Of a DNA stretch of 64,000 nt, positions 21,301 to 30,816 are shown piece after piece. Every line of letters starts with the position of its first letter. Positions within the stretch are counted from its first letter, which is position 1. The notes below the pieces were generated by a model. That model was not told the origin of the DNA and did not search any database. It saw only the letters and a program-made list of their open reading frames with translations. This stretch comes from Nonlabens tegetincola (GTDB lineage Bacteria > Bacteroidota > Bacteroidia > Flavobacteriales > Flavobacteriaceae): positions 1-64,000 of the forward strand of contig NZ_MQVV01000017.1 of assembly GCF_002954355.1 (NCBI RefSeq), given 5' to 3'. A program made the translations under genes and the position numbers.

Positions 21301-22362
21301 ATGAAAATACTTCAAGTAATAGATAGTTTAGATGCTGGTGGTGCCGAAAGAATGGCTGTTTCAATCGCCAATGAACTAGCAGCGCATGGACATGATTCTC
21401 ATTTATGTGTGACTCGCGCCGAAGGTCTTTTAAAGAAAACTATAGATAAAAAAGTAGGCTACATATTCTTGAATCGTAAAGGCAAGTTGGGTATAAGAGG
21501 TCTTTATAAACTTTATAAGTATGTCAAGAAAAACGACATCACCCATATTCATGCGCATGCAACCTCGTTTTTCCTTGCTAGTTTGATTAAAAAGGCTCTA
21601 CCATCACTCATCTATATTTGGCATGATCATTACGGCAATGCCGAACAGTTACAGGATAGACCGCAAGGATGGATCAAATGGGCTAGTAATTTATCGTCGC
21701 AAAATATTGTTGTCAATGAGCTTTTGTTGGAATGGCACAAAAATATACTGGGTAAAAACAATGCGATATACTTAAAAAACTTTGCTCAAAAAACTGAATC
21801 AGATACTACAGAAATTAGTCTACCGGGCAAGCCTGGTAAGCGTATTGTTCACCTAGCCAATTTACGACCTCAAAAAGATCATCTCAATTTGCTCCAGGCC
21901 TTTGAGAAAATTGAAAGTGACTGGGATTTAATTTTAGTAGGTAAGGATTTTAACGATGAATATAGTGAGCAAATAAAAAATTATATTTCAAGCAGAAAAT
22001 TAGAAAATCGAGTGCATATCTTAGGCGCTAGAAATGATATAGGCTCCATTCTTAATCAGTGCGACATTGGCGTTCTTTCATCAAAGTCAGAAGGTCTTCC
22101 AGTAGCCTTACTAGAGTATGGATTATATAAACTTCCGGTAATAATGACTAATGTAGGTGCTTGTAAAAAGGTTGTTGGAAGTTACGGTAAGGTAGTAGCA
22201 GCTAATCAACCTTTAGAATTAAATAATGCTATCGAGGAATTAATAAATTCAAAAGAAGAAAGAGAACAACTGGGAACTGCTTTTAATAAGCACGTACTTT
22301 TGAATTATGGGGCTACATCCTACATCAATCAACTTGTAAACCTGTATAAGTCGCATGTTTAA
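21301..22362 (+). CDS. Glycosyltransferase, GT4 family
   Basis: 353 residues, GT-B fold. The N-terminus ILQVIDSLDAGGAERMAVSIANEL is the classic GT4 acceptor-side start, and LSSKSEGLPVALLEYGLYKLPVI is the E-x7-E nucleotide-sugar binding motif. Adds one sugar to a lipid-linked polysaccharide. It is followed, with an 8 bp overlap, by the Wzy-like gene. Confidence 0.9.
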   Translation: MKILQVIDSLDAGGAERMAVSIANELAAHGHDSHLCVTRAEGLLKKTIDKKVGYIFLNRKGKLGIRGLYKLYKYVKKNDITHIHAHATSFFLASLIKKALPSLIYIWHDHYGNAEQLQDRPQGWIKWASNLSSQNIVVNELLLEWHKNILGKNNAIYLKNFAQKTESDTTEISLPGKPGKRIVHLANLRPQKDHLNLLQAFEKIESDWDLILVGKDFNDEYSEQIKNYISSRKLENRVHILGARNDIGSILNQCDIGVLSSKSEGLPVALLEYGLYKLPVIMTNVGACKKVVGSYGKVVAANQPLELNNAIEELINSKEEREQLGTAFNKHVLLNYGATSYINQLVNLYKSHV

Positions 22363-23734
22363 AATTGAAAAACTTTCTTATCCGGTTTTAATAATTGCAC
22401 ATATTGTGCTTACTATCTTTATGATAGCTATTCCGTTTTTGGTCAAAGTGTACTTTTATGGAATTACAGGATACTTTATACTAAGAGCGTTAAGTAATCA
22501 AGATCGTGGTCAAGAAGTTTTACTAGCAAGTTTTTATCTCGTTACTTTAGAGGTTTTCCTGCGCATGAATAGCGCGTTATTCTTTTATGAAATGATCAAA
22601 TATTTGGTTATTGTTTTATTAGGATTAGGTATATTTTTTAAAGGATTTTCACTGCGCAGTATTCCATTTGTATTTTATTTATTGTTATTGATTCCCAGTA
22701 TTGTAGTTGCCTCGCAAAACATTCCGTTGGGAGAAAGTTTACGTAAAGCTGTAGCCTTTAATTTGAGTGGTCCGGTATGTCTAGGTGTTACTGCGATTTA
22801 TTGTTTTTATAGAAAAATTCCTCGTGAAAGATTGGATAGCATGCTCAAATTAGGAATTTGCCCATTGGTAATGACTACTTTTTACTTATTCCTGGTAACG
22901 CCAGATGTAAGAGATGTTGTTACTAATACAGCTTCCAACTTTGCTGCTTCAGGTGGTTATGGCCCCAATCAAGTGGCAACGGTTCTAGGAATAGGTATGT
23001 TCATATCCTTTGCACGGTTTATTATCATTAAAAACAGACTGCACAATATTATTGATATCATACTCTTTATCGCCATGACTTATAGAGGTTGGGTAACCTT
23101 TTCACGTGGTGGAGTGATCACTGCCTTTTTAATGATTGCAGGACTTTTAATTACTGTAATATTTTTAAAACGATCCGAATTTAAATTCTCATTCCTTCCT
23201 AAACTAGGCGTTCTTGCTGTAGGTTTATTGCTAGCTTGGGGTTATACATCGCTTGCTACTAATGGGATGATTGATAAAAGATATGCTAATCAGGATGCCG
23301 CCGGTAGAGCCAAAGATGATTTATCTACTGGTAGAACAGAGTTGATTCTTATTGAACTACAAGCCTTCTTTGAAAACCCTATTGCAGGAATAGGCGCAGG
23401 ACAAGTAAAATATTATCGAGCCCAAAAAGATGGAATTGTTGCAGCTTCACACAACGAGACTAGCCGATTGTTATCAGAACACGGTAGCATCGGTATTCTT
23501 TCCATTATTGTATTAATTATCACGCCCTTATTGTATCGCATTACAAATCGAGGAAATATTTACTTCTATCCGTTTCTTATATTTTGGATTGCAACAATAA
23601 ACCACAGCGCCATGAGGATAGCAGCACCTGCATTTATTTATGGATTCTCACTTTTATACGTTACCTACCCTACAAAGAAAGTTAACAAAATAGAAGGTCC
23701 TACTCCAGGACTCGAACCAGCAACTAGCGCATGA
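22355..23734 (+). CDS. O-antigen polymerase/ligase-like membrane protein (Wzy/WaaL)
   Basis: 459 residues with about 11 hydrophobic segments and a large loop between residues ~305 and 370 containing STGRTELILIELQAFFENP. A second motif, ASHNETSRLLSEHG, follows. This pattern fits Wzy polymerases and WaaL ligases, which share a fold. The context, between two GT4 genes, favours Wzy. The last 12 residues (GPTPGLEPATSA) are translated from a tRNA T-arm-like sequence, so the natural C-terminus may end earlier. It overlaps the next gene by 4 bp (ATGA). Confidence 0.8.
   Translation: MFKIEKLSYPVLIIAHIVLTIFMIAIPFLVKVYFYGITGYFILRALSNQDRGQEVLLASFYLVTLEVFLRMNSALFFYEMIKYLVIVLLGLGIFFKGFSLRSIPFVFYLLLLIPSIVVASQNIPLGESLRKAVAFNLSGPVCLGVTAIYCFYRKIPRERLDSMLKLGICPLVMTTFYLFLVTPDVRDVVTNTASNFAASGGYGPNQVATVLGIGMFISFARFIIIKNRLHNIIDIILFIAMTYRGWVTFSRGGVITAFLMIAGLLITVIFLKRSEFKFSFLPKLGVLAVGLLLAWGYTSLATNGMIDKRYANQDAAGRAKDDLSTGRTELILIELQAFFENPIAGIGAGQVKYYRAQKDGIVAASHNETSRLLSEHGSIGILSIIVLIITPLLYRITNRGNIYFYPFLIFWIATINHSAMRIAAPAFIYGFSLLYVTYPTKKVNKIEGPTPGLEPATSA
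23708..23721 (-). other. tRNA T-arm-like fragment
   Basis: The 14 bases GGACTCGAACCAGC here are identical to 36940-36953 inside the initiator tRNA. On the minus strand they read as a T-loop with GGTTCGAGTCC. There is no acceptor or anticodon arm, and the expected second T-stem strand pairs poorly. It falls in the last codons of the Wzy-like gene. It could be a residue of past insertion at a tRNA. Confidence 0.5.
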
Positions 23735-24741
23735 CACGTATTGTTTACATAGGAAATCAACTGTCAGGTAGTGGTAAACCCTTAACAACCATTGACACCT
23801 TGGCTCCTTTATTGAAAAATTTAGGCTATGAGGTTGTAACAGCTAGTTCTGAACAAAACAAGTTGTCAAGGTTCCTAGAAATGGTGTATACCGTGTATAA
23901 AAACAGTTCAAAAACTAACTATGTCCTTATAGACACCTACAGCACCTTGAACTTTTGGTATGCCGTAATTGTAGCCCGAGTATGCAGAACAATGAATCTC
24001 AAATACATTCCGATATTGCATGGTGGTAATTTACCTCAACGTTTAAAATCCCATCCTAAAACTACATTGAAGTTTCTCAATAAGGCTTATAAAGTGGTAA
24101 GTCCTAGTGATTATTTAAAGGACGCTTTCGCGAAAGCGATCACTCAAAAAATCGTTCACATACCTAATAACATAGAGTTACAAAACTATCCTTTTTTACA
24201 TCGCCAGGCAGCCAAACCTAAATTATTATGGGTGCGGTCATTTGCGCACATTTACCAACCCAAAATGGCGGTGCAAGTACTTCATAAATTACAATCCGTT
24301 TACCCTAATGCCGAATTATGTATGGTAGGACCCGATAAAGATGGAAGCCTAGAAGAATGTAAAGAAATGGCAGATTCATTAGGGCTTTCAATAAATTTTA
24401 CTGGCCTTTTAAGCAAAAACGATTGGATCGCATTGAGCAAAAATTACGATGTGTTTATAAACACCACAAATTTTGACAATTTACCAGTGAGCCTTTTAGA
24501 AGCAATGGCGCTGGGATTGCCTATCGTAAGTACAAATGTGGGTGGAATTCCATACATCATTAAATCAGGAAAGAATGGGTTATTATGTGAAGCACAAGAC
24601 GTTAACGGCATGGTTTCACATATAAAAGCATTAGTTGATCAACCTGAACTTGCTAGCAAGCTTAGTAAAAATGCTAGATCCTATGTTCAATTTTATGATT
24701 GGGATCAGGTACAACTTCTATGGAAAGAGTTGTTAACCTAG
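23731..24741 (+). CDS. Glycosyltransferase, GT4 family
   Basis: 336 residues, GT-B fold. LLEAMALGLPIVSTNVGGIPYIIKSGKNGLL is the usual GT4 donor-binding C-terminal motif, and YIPILHGGNLPQRLKSHPK lies in the N-terminal half. Third gene of the plus-strand polysaccharide run, coupled to the Wzy-like gene by ATGA. The sugar it transfers is not predictable here. A palindrome copy lies at 24123 (DAFAKAI). Confidence 0.88.
   Translation: MTRIVYIGNQLSGSGKPLTTIDTLAPLLKNLGYEVVTASSEQNKLSRFLEMVYTVYKNSSKTNYVLIDTYSTLNFWYAVIVARVCRTMNLKYIPILHGGNLPQRLKSHPKTTLKFLNKAYKVVSPSDYLKDAFAKAITQKIVHIPNNIELQNYPFLHRQAAKPKLLWVRSFAHIYQPKMAVQVLHKLQSVYPNAELCMVGPDKDGSLEECKEMADSLGLSINFTGLLSKNDWIALSKNYDVFINTTNFDNLPVSLLEAMALGLPIVSTNVGGIPYIIKSGKNGLLCEAQDVNGMVSHIKALVDQPELASKLSKNARSYVQFYDWDQVQLLWKELLT
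24123..24138. repeat. Dispersed palindrome, copy 7
   Basis: Perfect 16-mer, read DAFAKAI in the second GT4 gene. Confidence 0.95.
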
Positions 24742-24778
24742 TTTATAATTTTATCTTTGGGTTTTCTAAATCGAAACC

Positions 24779-26173
24779 GTGCCCTCAAAAAATTCGATTC
24801 ACTTTGAGATTTCTGAACGTAAAATTCTATTACGAGTTCTAGATGTGCTGGTAGTATTGACTGCCCTAGAAATAGTCGGTTTTTATTTTGAGTTTGATTA
24901 TTTTAGAATAACTGCAGAGCAGTGGAGCTGGACCATAGTATTAACAGCTTATTTACTGTTTTTCAATACTTTGTTTGAACTATACAATCTAGTAAGAGCT
25001 AGTCGGATAACAAGTACTTTGAACAGTGTAATAACCGCGAGTAGTTTAACTTCACTTGCCTATTTACTTACGCCCTTTTTTACACCTACCTTACCAGAAA
25101 ACAGGTTACAAATATTGTTTTTCTATCTGGCTTTAACTCTTTCTATGTTGCTGTGGCGTTCAATCTATATTAAACTTTTTGCCAGTTCTAGATTTGACAA
25201 AAAAATTGTTTTATTAGGAAACGCTGAAGATATCACATTAGTAGCTCAAAATTTAGAAGAAGCAAATCCTTATTATAAGGTAATCGGTTACTTAAACACA
25301 AACACACAAGCCAGTCTTAAAGGCCAGTTTATAAAATTAAACGAACTTACTATAACACAAGCGCAAGAGCTACTCAAATCAAATGAAGCCACAGGTGTTG
25401 TCGTTTCAGGCAATCAAATTGATGGTATTACACCCCAAGTTTATAACTGGCTTATTGAATTGGTGGAATACGGTCATGAAGTACGAGAATACACACAAGT
25501 TTATGAAGAAATGACTGAACGAGTACCCGTGCAATTTATAGGTAAAGACTTTTATAGGTTTTTCCCCTTTGCCAGAAACAATCAAAATGCCTTGTATCGA
25601 TTTTATCATCGAACCATGGACATTGTATTGTCATGTGTAGGATTGGCATTTGGAATTCTACTACTACCCATAGTGCTTTTAGGAAACTTGCTGGGTAATC
25701 GTGGCCCTTTACTATATAAACAAGAACGAGTGGGCATTAATAGAACCGGTTTTTATATCTATAAGTTTAGATCTATGGTGACCAATGCCGAAGAAGGAGG
25801 CGCTCAATTCGCAAAAAAGAACGATGTTAGAATTACCAAATTCGGAAGGTTTTTGAGACGTTCAAGAATTGATGAATTCCCGCAATTTATAAATATTCTT
25901 AAGGGCGACATGAGTATCATTGGACCTAGACCAGAACGTCCAATTTTTGTTAAAGAATTATCCAAAAAAATCCCCTTTTACGATACCAGACATGTTATAA
26001 AACCTGGTTTAACCGGATGGGCACAAGTAAAGGCAAAATATGGTGAGACCGATGATGATCACTTGCGTAAATTACAATACGACCTGTTCTATATAAAAAA
26101 ACGTAGTGTTTTTCTTGACATTAGAATAATTGTCAAAACTTTGAGCACTGTCTTATTCTTTAAAGGACAATAG
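24779..26173 (+). CDS. Polyprenyl-phosphate sugar phosphotransferase (initiating glycosyltransferase)
   Basis: 464 residues starting with GTG; no in-frame ATG gives a full product. Four N-terminal membrane helices and a Rossmann-like soluble region are followed by a fifth helix. The C-terminal bacterial sugar transferase domain (FYIYKFRSMVTNAEE, SRIDEFPQFINILKGDMSIIGPRPE, KPGLTGWAQV) is complete. It puts the first sugar-phosphate onto undecaprenyl phosphate, so it starts the repeat unit elongated by the two GT4 enzymes and polymerised by Wzy. It converges with lnt (1 bp apart). Confidence 0.9.
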   Translation: MPSKNSIHFEISERKILLRVLDVLVVLTALEIVGFYFEFDYFRITAEQWSWTIVLTAYLLFFNTLFELYNLVRASRITSTLNSVITASSLTSLAYLLTPFFTPTLPENRLQILFFYLALTLSMLLWRSIYIKLFASSRFDKKIVLLGNAEDITLVAQNLEEANPYYKVIGYLNTNTQASLKGQFIKLNELTITQAQELLKSNEATGVVVSGNQIDGITPQVYNWLIELVEYGHEVREYTQVYEEMTERVPVQFIGKDFYRFFPFARNNQNALYRFYHRTMDIVLSCVGLAFGILLLPIVLLGNLLGNRGPLLYKQERVGINRTGFYIYKFRSMVTNAEEGGAQFAKKNDVRITKFGRFLRRSRIDEFPQFINILKGDMSIIGPRPERPIFVKELSKKIPFYDTRHVIKPGLTGWAQVKAKYGETDDDHLRKLQYDLFYIKKRSVFLDIRIIVKTLSTVLFFKGQ

Positions 26174-26174
26174 C

Positions 26175-27797
26175 CTATTTGCGCTTCATGACACCACGAC
26201 GAGTAAAAGAGAATAGAAATATCCCAAGCATTAAAAAGACACTTACCCGTGCGATAAAATCTCCGTGCTTCACATAAAATGTGATTTTGTTATTGGGATA
26301 AATGGTTCCTTTAAGCGCTCCTTTTTTTTCGTATCCTAATGTGGTAATGATCTTACCGTAATCATTAATGACAGCACTAATTCCAGTATTTGCACTGCGA
26401 GCAATCCATTTTCTAGTTTCAATAGCTCGCAATCTTGCTAGACTTAAATGTTGCTTATGACCTTGAGTGTTTTGCCACCAACCATCGTTGGTAATAATAC
26501 TTAAAAATTGAGCACCATTATGTACATAGCCGGTTACATATTTACCATACACAGACTCATAACATATAATAGGAGCTACTTTTAAACTGTCTCTAGTAAT
26601 AAAAACTTCACGATCTTCTTGTGTCGTTTTTGTGGCAACCGTACCACCTAAATCCAACATCACGTCTCCTAATATTGGTTGTAACACGTTCTTGTATGGG
26701 AAATTTTCAACTCCTACAACCAGTTTAGATTTATGATAAAGTTCCACTGGATTTGTGGAATTCATAAACACCGCACTATTATAGTCGTTATAGTAAAAAT
26801 CGCCATTTTTAATATAGTTAGTTTGTGAAGTGGCTTTGTCTTTATTTTTGAAGCTATCGCCTAATGATACACCACCCAAATAATAGGTATTAGGATAATC
26901 AAATAGAAAACGTTTAATCCTATTAAGAGCAGGATTTCTATTAATTCCAGTAAGTCGCATACCAGATGCCAAAGTAGTTTCTGGAGCGATAATAAGTTTA
27001 GTGTTTGCAGTAATAGAATCTACAGCGAGAGTCATTAAATTCTCTGCCATTTGAGAATTAGAAATGTCATATTTCTCTGAATAAGGATCTATATTTGGTT
27101 GTAAGATTACTACCTCTGTTCCTTCAACATCATTTGTTATACTATTTATAGACAGAAAATGTGATAGGGATATCGGAACAACGATAAGTAGTATTGCAGG
27201 AATACCATAACGTATAGTAATTCCTTTAGTTGAAACTGAATTTTCTTTTCTGCTAGAGTACTGTAACCAGGCATTATATAGTAATGTATTTACCACAAGC
27301 ACCCATAAACTTCCTCCAAAAACACCTGTAAATTCATACCATTGAATCCAACTCACGGATTCACTAAAACCATTACCTAATTGCAACCACGGCCACGAAA
27401 AATCCCAATGTAAATGTAAGTATTCAAAGGATAACCAAATAGCAATAAAAAATGATGAAGAAGTAAAGCTACTCACTTTTTTAGAAACCAAATGATACAC
27501 TAAAAAAACGAGTGCCATAAGTAGGCTATTTACCAAAACAGCAAACCACATTCCAAAAGCACTGCTATAAAACAACCAACCTGTTGTAATGATATTCCAA
27601 ATGAAAAAAGTAAGGTACGCATGCAAAAATACCTTCCATTTCACCGCCTTAACAGCTGTTTTATTAATCTGGTAATGAGCTATAAACAAGGGTATAAAAG
27701 CAATGAACAACAAACCAGCAAATCCATTAGTAGGCCAGGCAAACGCAAGTAACAATCCTGATAAAACGCTAAGTATTGGATTTAGAAAATTCTTCAT
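26175..27797 (-). CDS. lnt: Apolipoprotein N-acyltransferase
   Basis: 540 residues. N-terminal membrane helices to about residue 220, then a nitrilase-like domain. The catalytic triad is visible as Glu273 (APETTLASG), Lys358 (HKSKLV) and Cys412 (ICYESVYG). It adds the third acyl chain to the N-terminal Cys of lipoproteins, many of which are encoded in this window. It follows the PorV/PorQ-like gene on the minus strand, 24 bp away. Confidence 0.9.
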   Translation of the reverse strand: MKNFLNPILSVLSGLLLAFAWPTNGFAGLLFIAFIPLFIAHYQINKTAVKAVKWKVFLHAYLTFFIWNIITTGWLFYSSAFGMWFAVLVNSLLMALVFLVYHLVSKKVSSFTSSSFFIAIWLSFEYLHLHWDFSWPWLQLGNGFSESVSWIQWYEFTGVFGGSLWVLVVNTLLYNAWLQYSSRKENSVSTKGITIRYGIPAILLIVVPISLSHFLSINSITNDVEGTEVVILQPNIDPYSEKYDISNSQMAENLMTLAVDSITANTKLIIAPETTLASGMRLTGINRNPALNRIKRFLFDYPNTYYLGGVSLGDSFKNKDKATSQTNYIKNGDFYYNDYNSAVFMNSTNPVELYHKSKLVVGVENFPYKNVLQPILGDVMLDLGGTVATKTTQEDREVFITRDSLKVAPIICYESVYGKYVTGYVHNGAQFLSIITNDGWWQNTQGHKQHLSLARLRAIETRKWIARSANTGISAVINDYGKIITTLGYEKKGALKGTIYPNNKITFYVKHGDFIARVSVFLMLGIFLFSFTRRGVMKRK

Positions 27798-27821
27798 TAA
27801 GATTGCTAGTTAATTTTAATA

Positions 27822-28910
27822 CTATCGCGAGAATACAGACAAATCGATATTTACAGAAAACACATTGCTATACAAATCATCACCGTTACCAATATTTGTA
27901 AGTGCATAGTCCACAGATATACCTCTATACTTAAATCCAACTCCGATATTCGGTTGAAAATTTAGGGTTTCGTCACCATTAATACCTTGTACGTTTTGAA
28001 AATTACCAGCGCCAGCTCTTACAAATACCATATCTATATAACCGTATTCTAGCCCAATGGCAGGCGTAGCGCTTACACTAGATGAAGAAATAATATCATT
28101 AGTCTGGATGAATCGCATGTTCAAATCAACCTCGGCAGTGAGTATATGGTCGTAGTGAAATTCAAAAGTTCTTGCTACACCTATTTGTAATTTAGGTAAG
28201 GTAACTTCAGTAGTTTCTGGAAGATCTTGGTTTTGATTTTCAACTGCTCCTCTTACTTCTTCAAACTTCTCCTCATCGATGGTCCATGTATTATAGGTAG
28301 TAGTAATATCACGTGCCATCACTCCTATTTCCCAATCACCTCTTTTAAATTGAGCTCCTACATCAAACCCAAATCCCCAAGAATTAGCAAATTCTCCGAT
28401 AACCCTACGTATCACTTTAAAGTTTCCACCATAGGTAAAACCGTCCAACTTTGCCTCGCGTGCATAGCTTACTGTGAATGCCCAATCGGCAGTTGAAAAG
28501 GTTGAAATACGATCGTAATTGATGTTTCCTTGTGAATCAATTAATTGAGTGGTATTTAAAATATCATCAACAGAGAAACGAATAAGTGATGCCCCAAAAC
28601 TACTTTGATCATCAATGGGCATCGCAAATGCTGCATAATTGTACTGGGCAATATTTGCAAAGTAGCTACTGTGCATGAGTGACAGTTCCTTTTGTTCCAA
28701 TCTCATGAGTCCTGCCGGATTCCAGTATCCCGAATTTACATCATCGGTTTGAGCGACCACAGCATTACTCATACCTAGCGCAGCGGCGTCTACACCTATA
28801 TTGATAAATTCATTTGAGTAGGCTGCTGTAGATTGCGCTTTCGCGAAAGCGAAACACATCACAAACAAACCGGTAATAACAATTTTTTTCAACGCCATTC
28901 TTGTACGCAA
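27822..28910 (-). CDS. PorV/PorQ-like outer membrane beta-barrel protein
   Basis: 362 residues with a signal peptide ending in the AFAKA sequence (AFAKA then QSTAAY), so the cleavage motif itself comes from a palindrome copy (28836-28851). The mature part begins with GVDAAALGMSNAVVAQTDDVNSGYWNPAGL, typical of the PorV/PorQ (FadL-like) barrel family. Two family members work in type IX secretion, but many paralogues exist. An alternative start, ATG 28898, would remove four residues. I cannot tell whether it is PorV, PorQ or another paralogue. Confidence 0.75.
   Translation of the reverse strand: MRTRMALKKIVITGLFVMCFAFAKAQSTAAYSNEFINIGVDAAALGMSNAVVAQTDDVNSGYWNPAGLMRLEQKELSLMHSSYFANIAQYNYAAFAMPIDDQSSFGASLIRFSVDDILNTTQLIDSQGNINYDRISTFSTADWAFTVSYAREAKLDGFTYGGNFKVIRRVIGEFANSWGFGFDVGAQFKRGDWEIGVMARDITTTYNTWTIDEEKFEEVRGAVENQNQDLPETTEVTLPKLQIGVARTFEFHYDHILTAEVDLNMRFIQTNDIISSSSVSATPAIGLEYGYIDMVFVRAGAGNFQNVQGINGDETLNFQPNIGVGFKYRGISVDYALTNIGNGDDLYSNVFSVNIDLSVFSR
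28836..28851. repeat. Dispersed palindrome, copy 8
   Basis: Perfect 16-mer, read FAFAKAQ at the predicted signal-peptide cleavage site of the PorV/PorQ-like protein. Confidence 0.95.
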
Positions 28911-28999
28911 ATATCCGTTTTTCTGATGTAATAACTACTATTATCGACTGATATTGCTTTGTTCTATGTAGAGCACTGGTTTTTGTGCATATTTGTGTT

Positions 29000-29758
29000 A
29001 TGAAAAAACAAGTACCTAATTTAATTACACTACTTAACTTATTGTCTGGATGCGTGGCTGCTGTCTATGCTTTTCATGATAATCTACAGATGACATTGCT
29101 TTTTGTAGCGATAGGTATAGGGTTTGATTTCTTTGACGGATTAGTTGCTAGATTATTGCAGGTGCAAGGTGAGCTGGGCAAACAATTGGATTCTCTAGCA
29201 GATATGGTTACTAGCGGACTAGTACCAGGAATTGTTATGTTTCAATTGTTACAGGATTCTACTGGTATTACTTTGTTTGAAACAGGTGTTGAGTTTACTA
29301 CAGCGAGTGCGCAGCAACATGTCATGGCTTATTATATACCGTGGATTGGTTTTTTTATAACGGCTGCTAGCTGCTACCGACTGGCTAAATTTAATATTGA
29401 TACTCGCCAGACTGATTCCTTTATCGGTCTTCCTACTCCTGCTAATGCTCTATTCATTATATCGCTAGGTTTGATCGCACAGACCACTCAAATAGATTGG
29501 ATTTATTTTTCATTAACCAATGAATGGGTCCTGCTTGCCATTACTGCATTGAGCTGCTTTATTTTGAATGCCGAATTACCCTTGTTTGCACTCAAGTTTA
29601 AGTCATTCTCAATTGCTAAAAATAAATTGAGATACGGTTTTTTAATAACTTGTGTCGTTTTACTCTCGTTATTGGGATTACTTGCCATACCGTGCATTAT
29701 AATCCTGTACGTGGCATTGAGTATGATTACTGAATTAATAAGCAGTAAAAAATCCTAA
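29000..29758 (+). CDS. pssA: CDP-diacylglycerol--serine O-phosphatidyltransferase
   Basis: 252 residues from ATG 29000; a GTG 15 bp upstream is less likely. The CDP-alcohol phosphatidyltransferase motif is spread over residues 47-70 (DFFDGLVARLLQVQG then KQLDSLADMV), giving D-G-x2-A-R-x8-G-x3-D-x3-D. Hydrophobic segments follow. It makes phosphatidylserine, precursor of phosphatidylethanolamine. Its end overlaps lptB by 4 bp on the opposite strand. Confidence 0.9.
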   Translation: MKKQVPNLITLLNLLSGCVAAVYAFHDNLQMTLLFVAIGIGFDFFDGLVARLLQVQGELGKQLDSLADMVTSGLVPGIVMFQLLQDSTGITLFETGVEFTTASAQQHVMAYYIPWIGFFITAASCYRLAKFNIDTRQTDSFIGLPTPANALFIISLGLIAQTTQIDWIYFSLTNEWVLLAITALSCFILNAELPLFALKFKSFSIAKNKLRYGFLITCVVLLSLLGLLAIPCIIILYVALSMITELISSKKS

Positions 29759-30504
29759 TCTTCAAAGATTTTCTTTTTTCTGAGTTCAAAGTTTTGACCT
29801 AGGTAAACTTTTCTCACTATTTCATCTTCTGCTAGTTCTTCTGGAACTCCATGTTTAAGGATAGTACCTTCAAACATCAAATAGGTACGATCTGTAATAG
29901 CTAGTGTTTCTTGAACGTTGTGATCGGTAATTAAAATACCAATATTCTTTTTAGTCAATTGAGCAACAATACGTTGTATATCTTCAACTGCTACTGGATC
30001 TACTCCTGCAAAGGGCTCATCAAGTAAAATAAAGTTTGGGTTTGTGGCTAGTGCTCGTGCAATCTCGGTACGCCTGCGCTCTCCACCAGATAATAAATCA
30101 CCACGACGCTTGCGACGCTCGGTCAAACCAAATTCCTCTAGCAACATATCGCAACGTTCTCTTTGCTCTTTTTTGCTAAGATCTGTAAGCTGTAAAACTC
30201 CCAAAATGTTGTCCTCGATACTTAGTTTTCTAAAAACAGAAGCTTCTTGGGCTAGATATCCAATACCGCTTTGAGCTCGCTTGTACATAGGATATTTTGT
30301 AATCTTTTGATCGTTTAACCAAACATCACCACCAGTAGGTTTAATCAAACCAACGGTCATGTAAAAGGAAGTTGTTTTACCTGCTCCGTTAGGGCCTAAC
30401 AAACCAACTATTTCTCCTTGATTAACATTGAAAGACACTCCTTTTACAACTGGACGGCCTTTATAAGATTTTTGAAGATTATCTGCTCTTAATTGTTGTT
30501 GCAT
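29755..30504 (-). CDS. lptB: LPS export ABC transporter ATP-binding protein LptB
   Basis: 249 residues. Walker A GPNGAGKT is at residues 37-44, the signature LSGGERRR precedes Walker B ILLDEPFAGVDP, and ITDHNV is the H-loop. LEEFGLTERRKRRG and YLAQEASVFRKLSIEDNI are typical LptB sequence. It powers LPS transfer across the envelope with LptFG. lptE of the same pathway is at 59064. The C-terminal tail (ELRKKKIFED) extends slightly past E. coli LptB. Confidence 0.93.
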   Translation of the reverse strand: MQQQLRADNLQKSYKGRPVVKGVSFNVNQGEIVGLLGPNGAGKTTSFYMTVGLIKPTGGDVWLNDQKITKYPMYKRAQSGIGYLAQEASVFRKLSIEDNILGVLQLTDLSKKEQRERCDMLLEEFGLTERRKRRGDLLSGGERRRTEIARALATNPNFILLDEPFAGVDPVAVEDIQRIVAQLTKKNIGILITDHNVQETLAITDRTYLMFEGTILKHGVPEELAEDEIVRKVYLGQNFELRKKKIFED

Positions 30505-30582
30505 GCAGCAAAGTTAGTTTTTTATGGGCTACTGTCACATAGACCGATTTAATTTGTTTCTTTGTAATCGAATATAAGCATT

Positions 30583-30816
30583 ATGACAATACCTAGATTT
30601 CTTTTAGGAGATAACGCCAGTTATCCAGATGATATTTTTATTATACACACAGAATATCCCAGATTTATTATCAATTTAAAGGATGATAGTATCGAGTTTT
30701 TGGAAGAAATAAGTAAAGCTGATAAAGAGGATCTTGAAGAGGAAACTAAGAATTTAATTGAAGAAGCTTCTAGATTCTACGACGAACAGATGGAATTCTA
30801 CGAAAACAATGAATGA
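30583..30816 (+). CDS. Small acidic hypothetical protein
   Basis: 77 residues and very acidic (runs of Glu and Asp), without a signal peptide or membrane helix. The pattern PRFLLGDNASYPDDIFIIHTEYPRFIINL is clear and looks conserved-type, but I do not know the family. It overlaps the PAP2 gene by 8 bp (AATGAATGA), so translation is probably coupled. Confidence 0.6.
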   Translation: MTIPRFLLGDNASYPDDIFIIHTEYPRFIINLKDDSIEFLEEISKADKEDLEEETKNLIEEASRFYDEQMEFYENNE

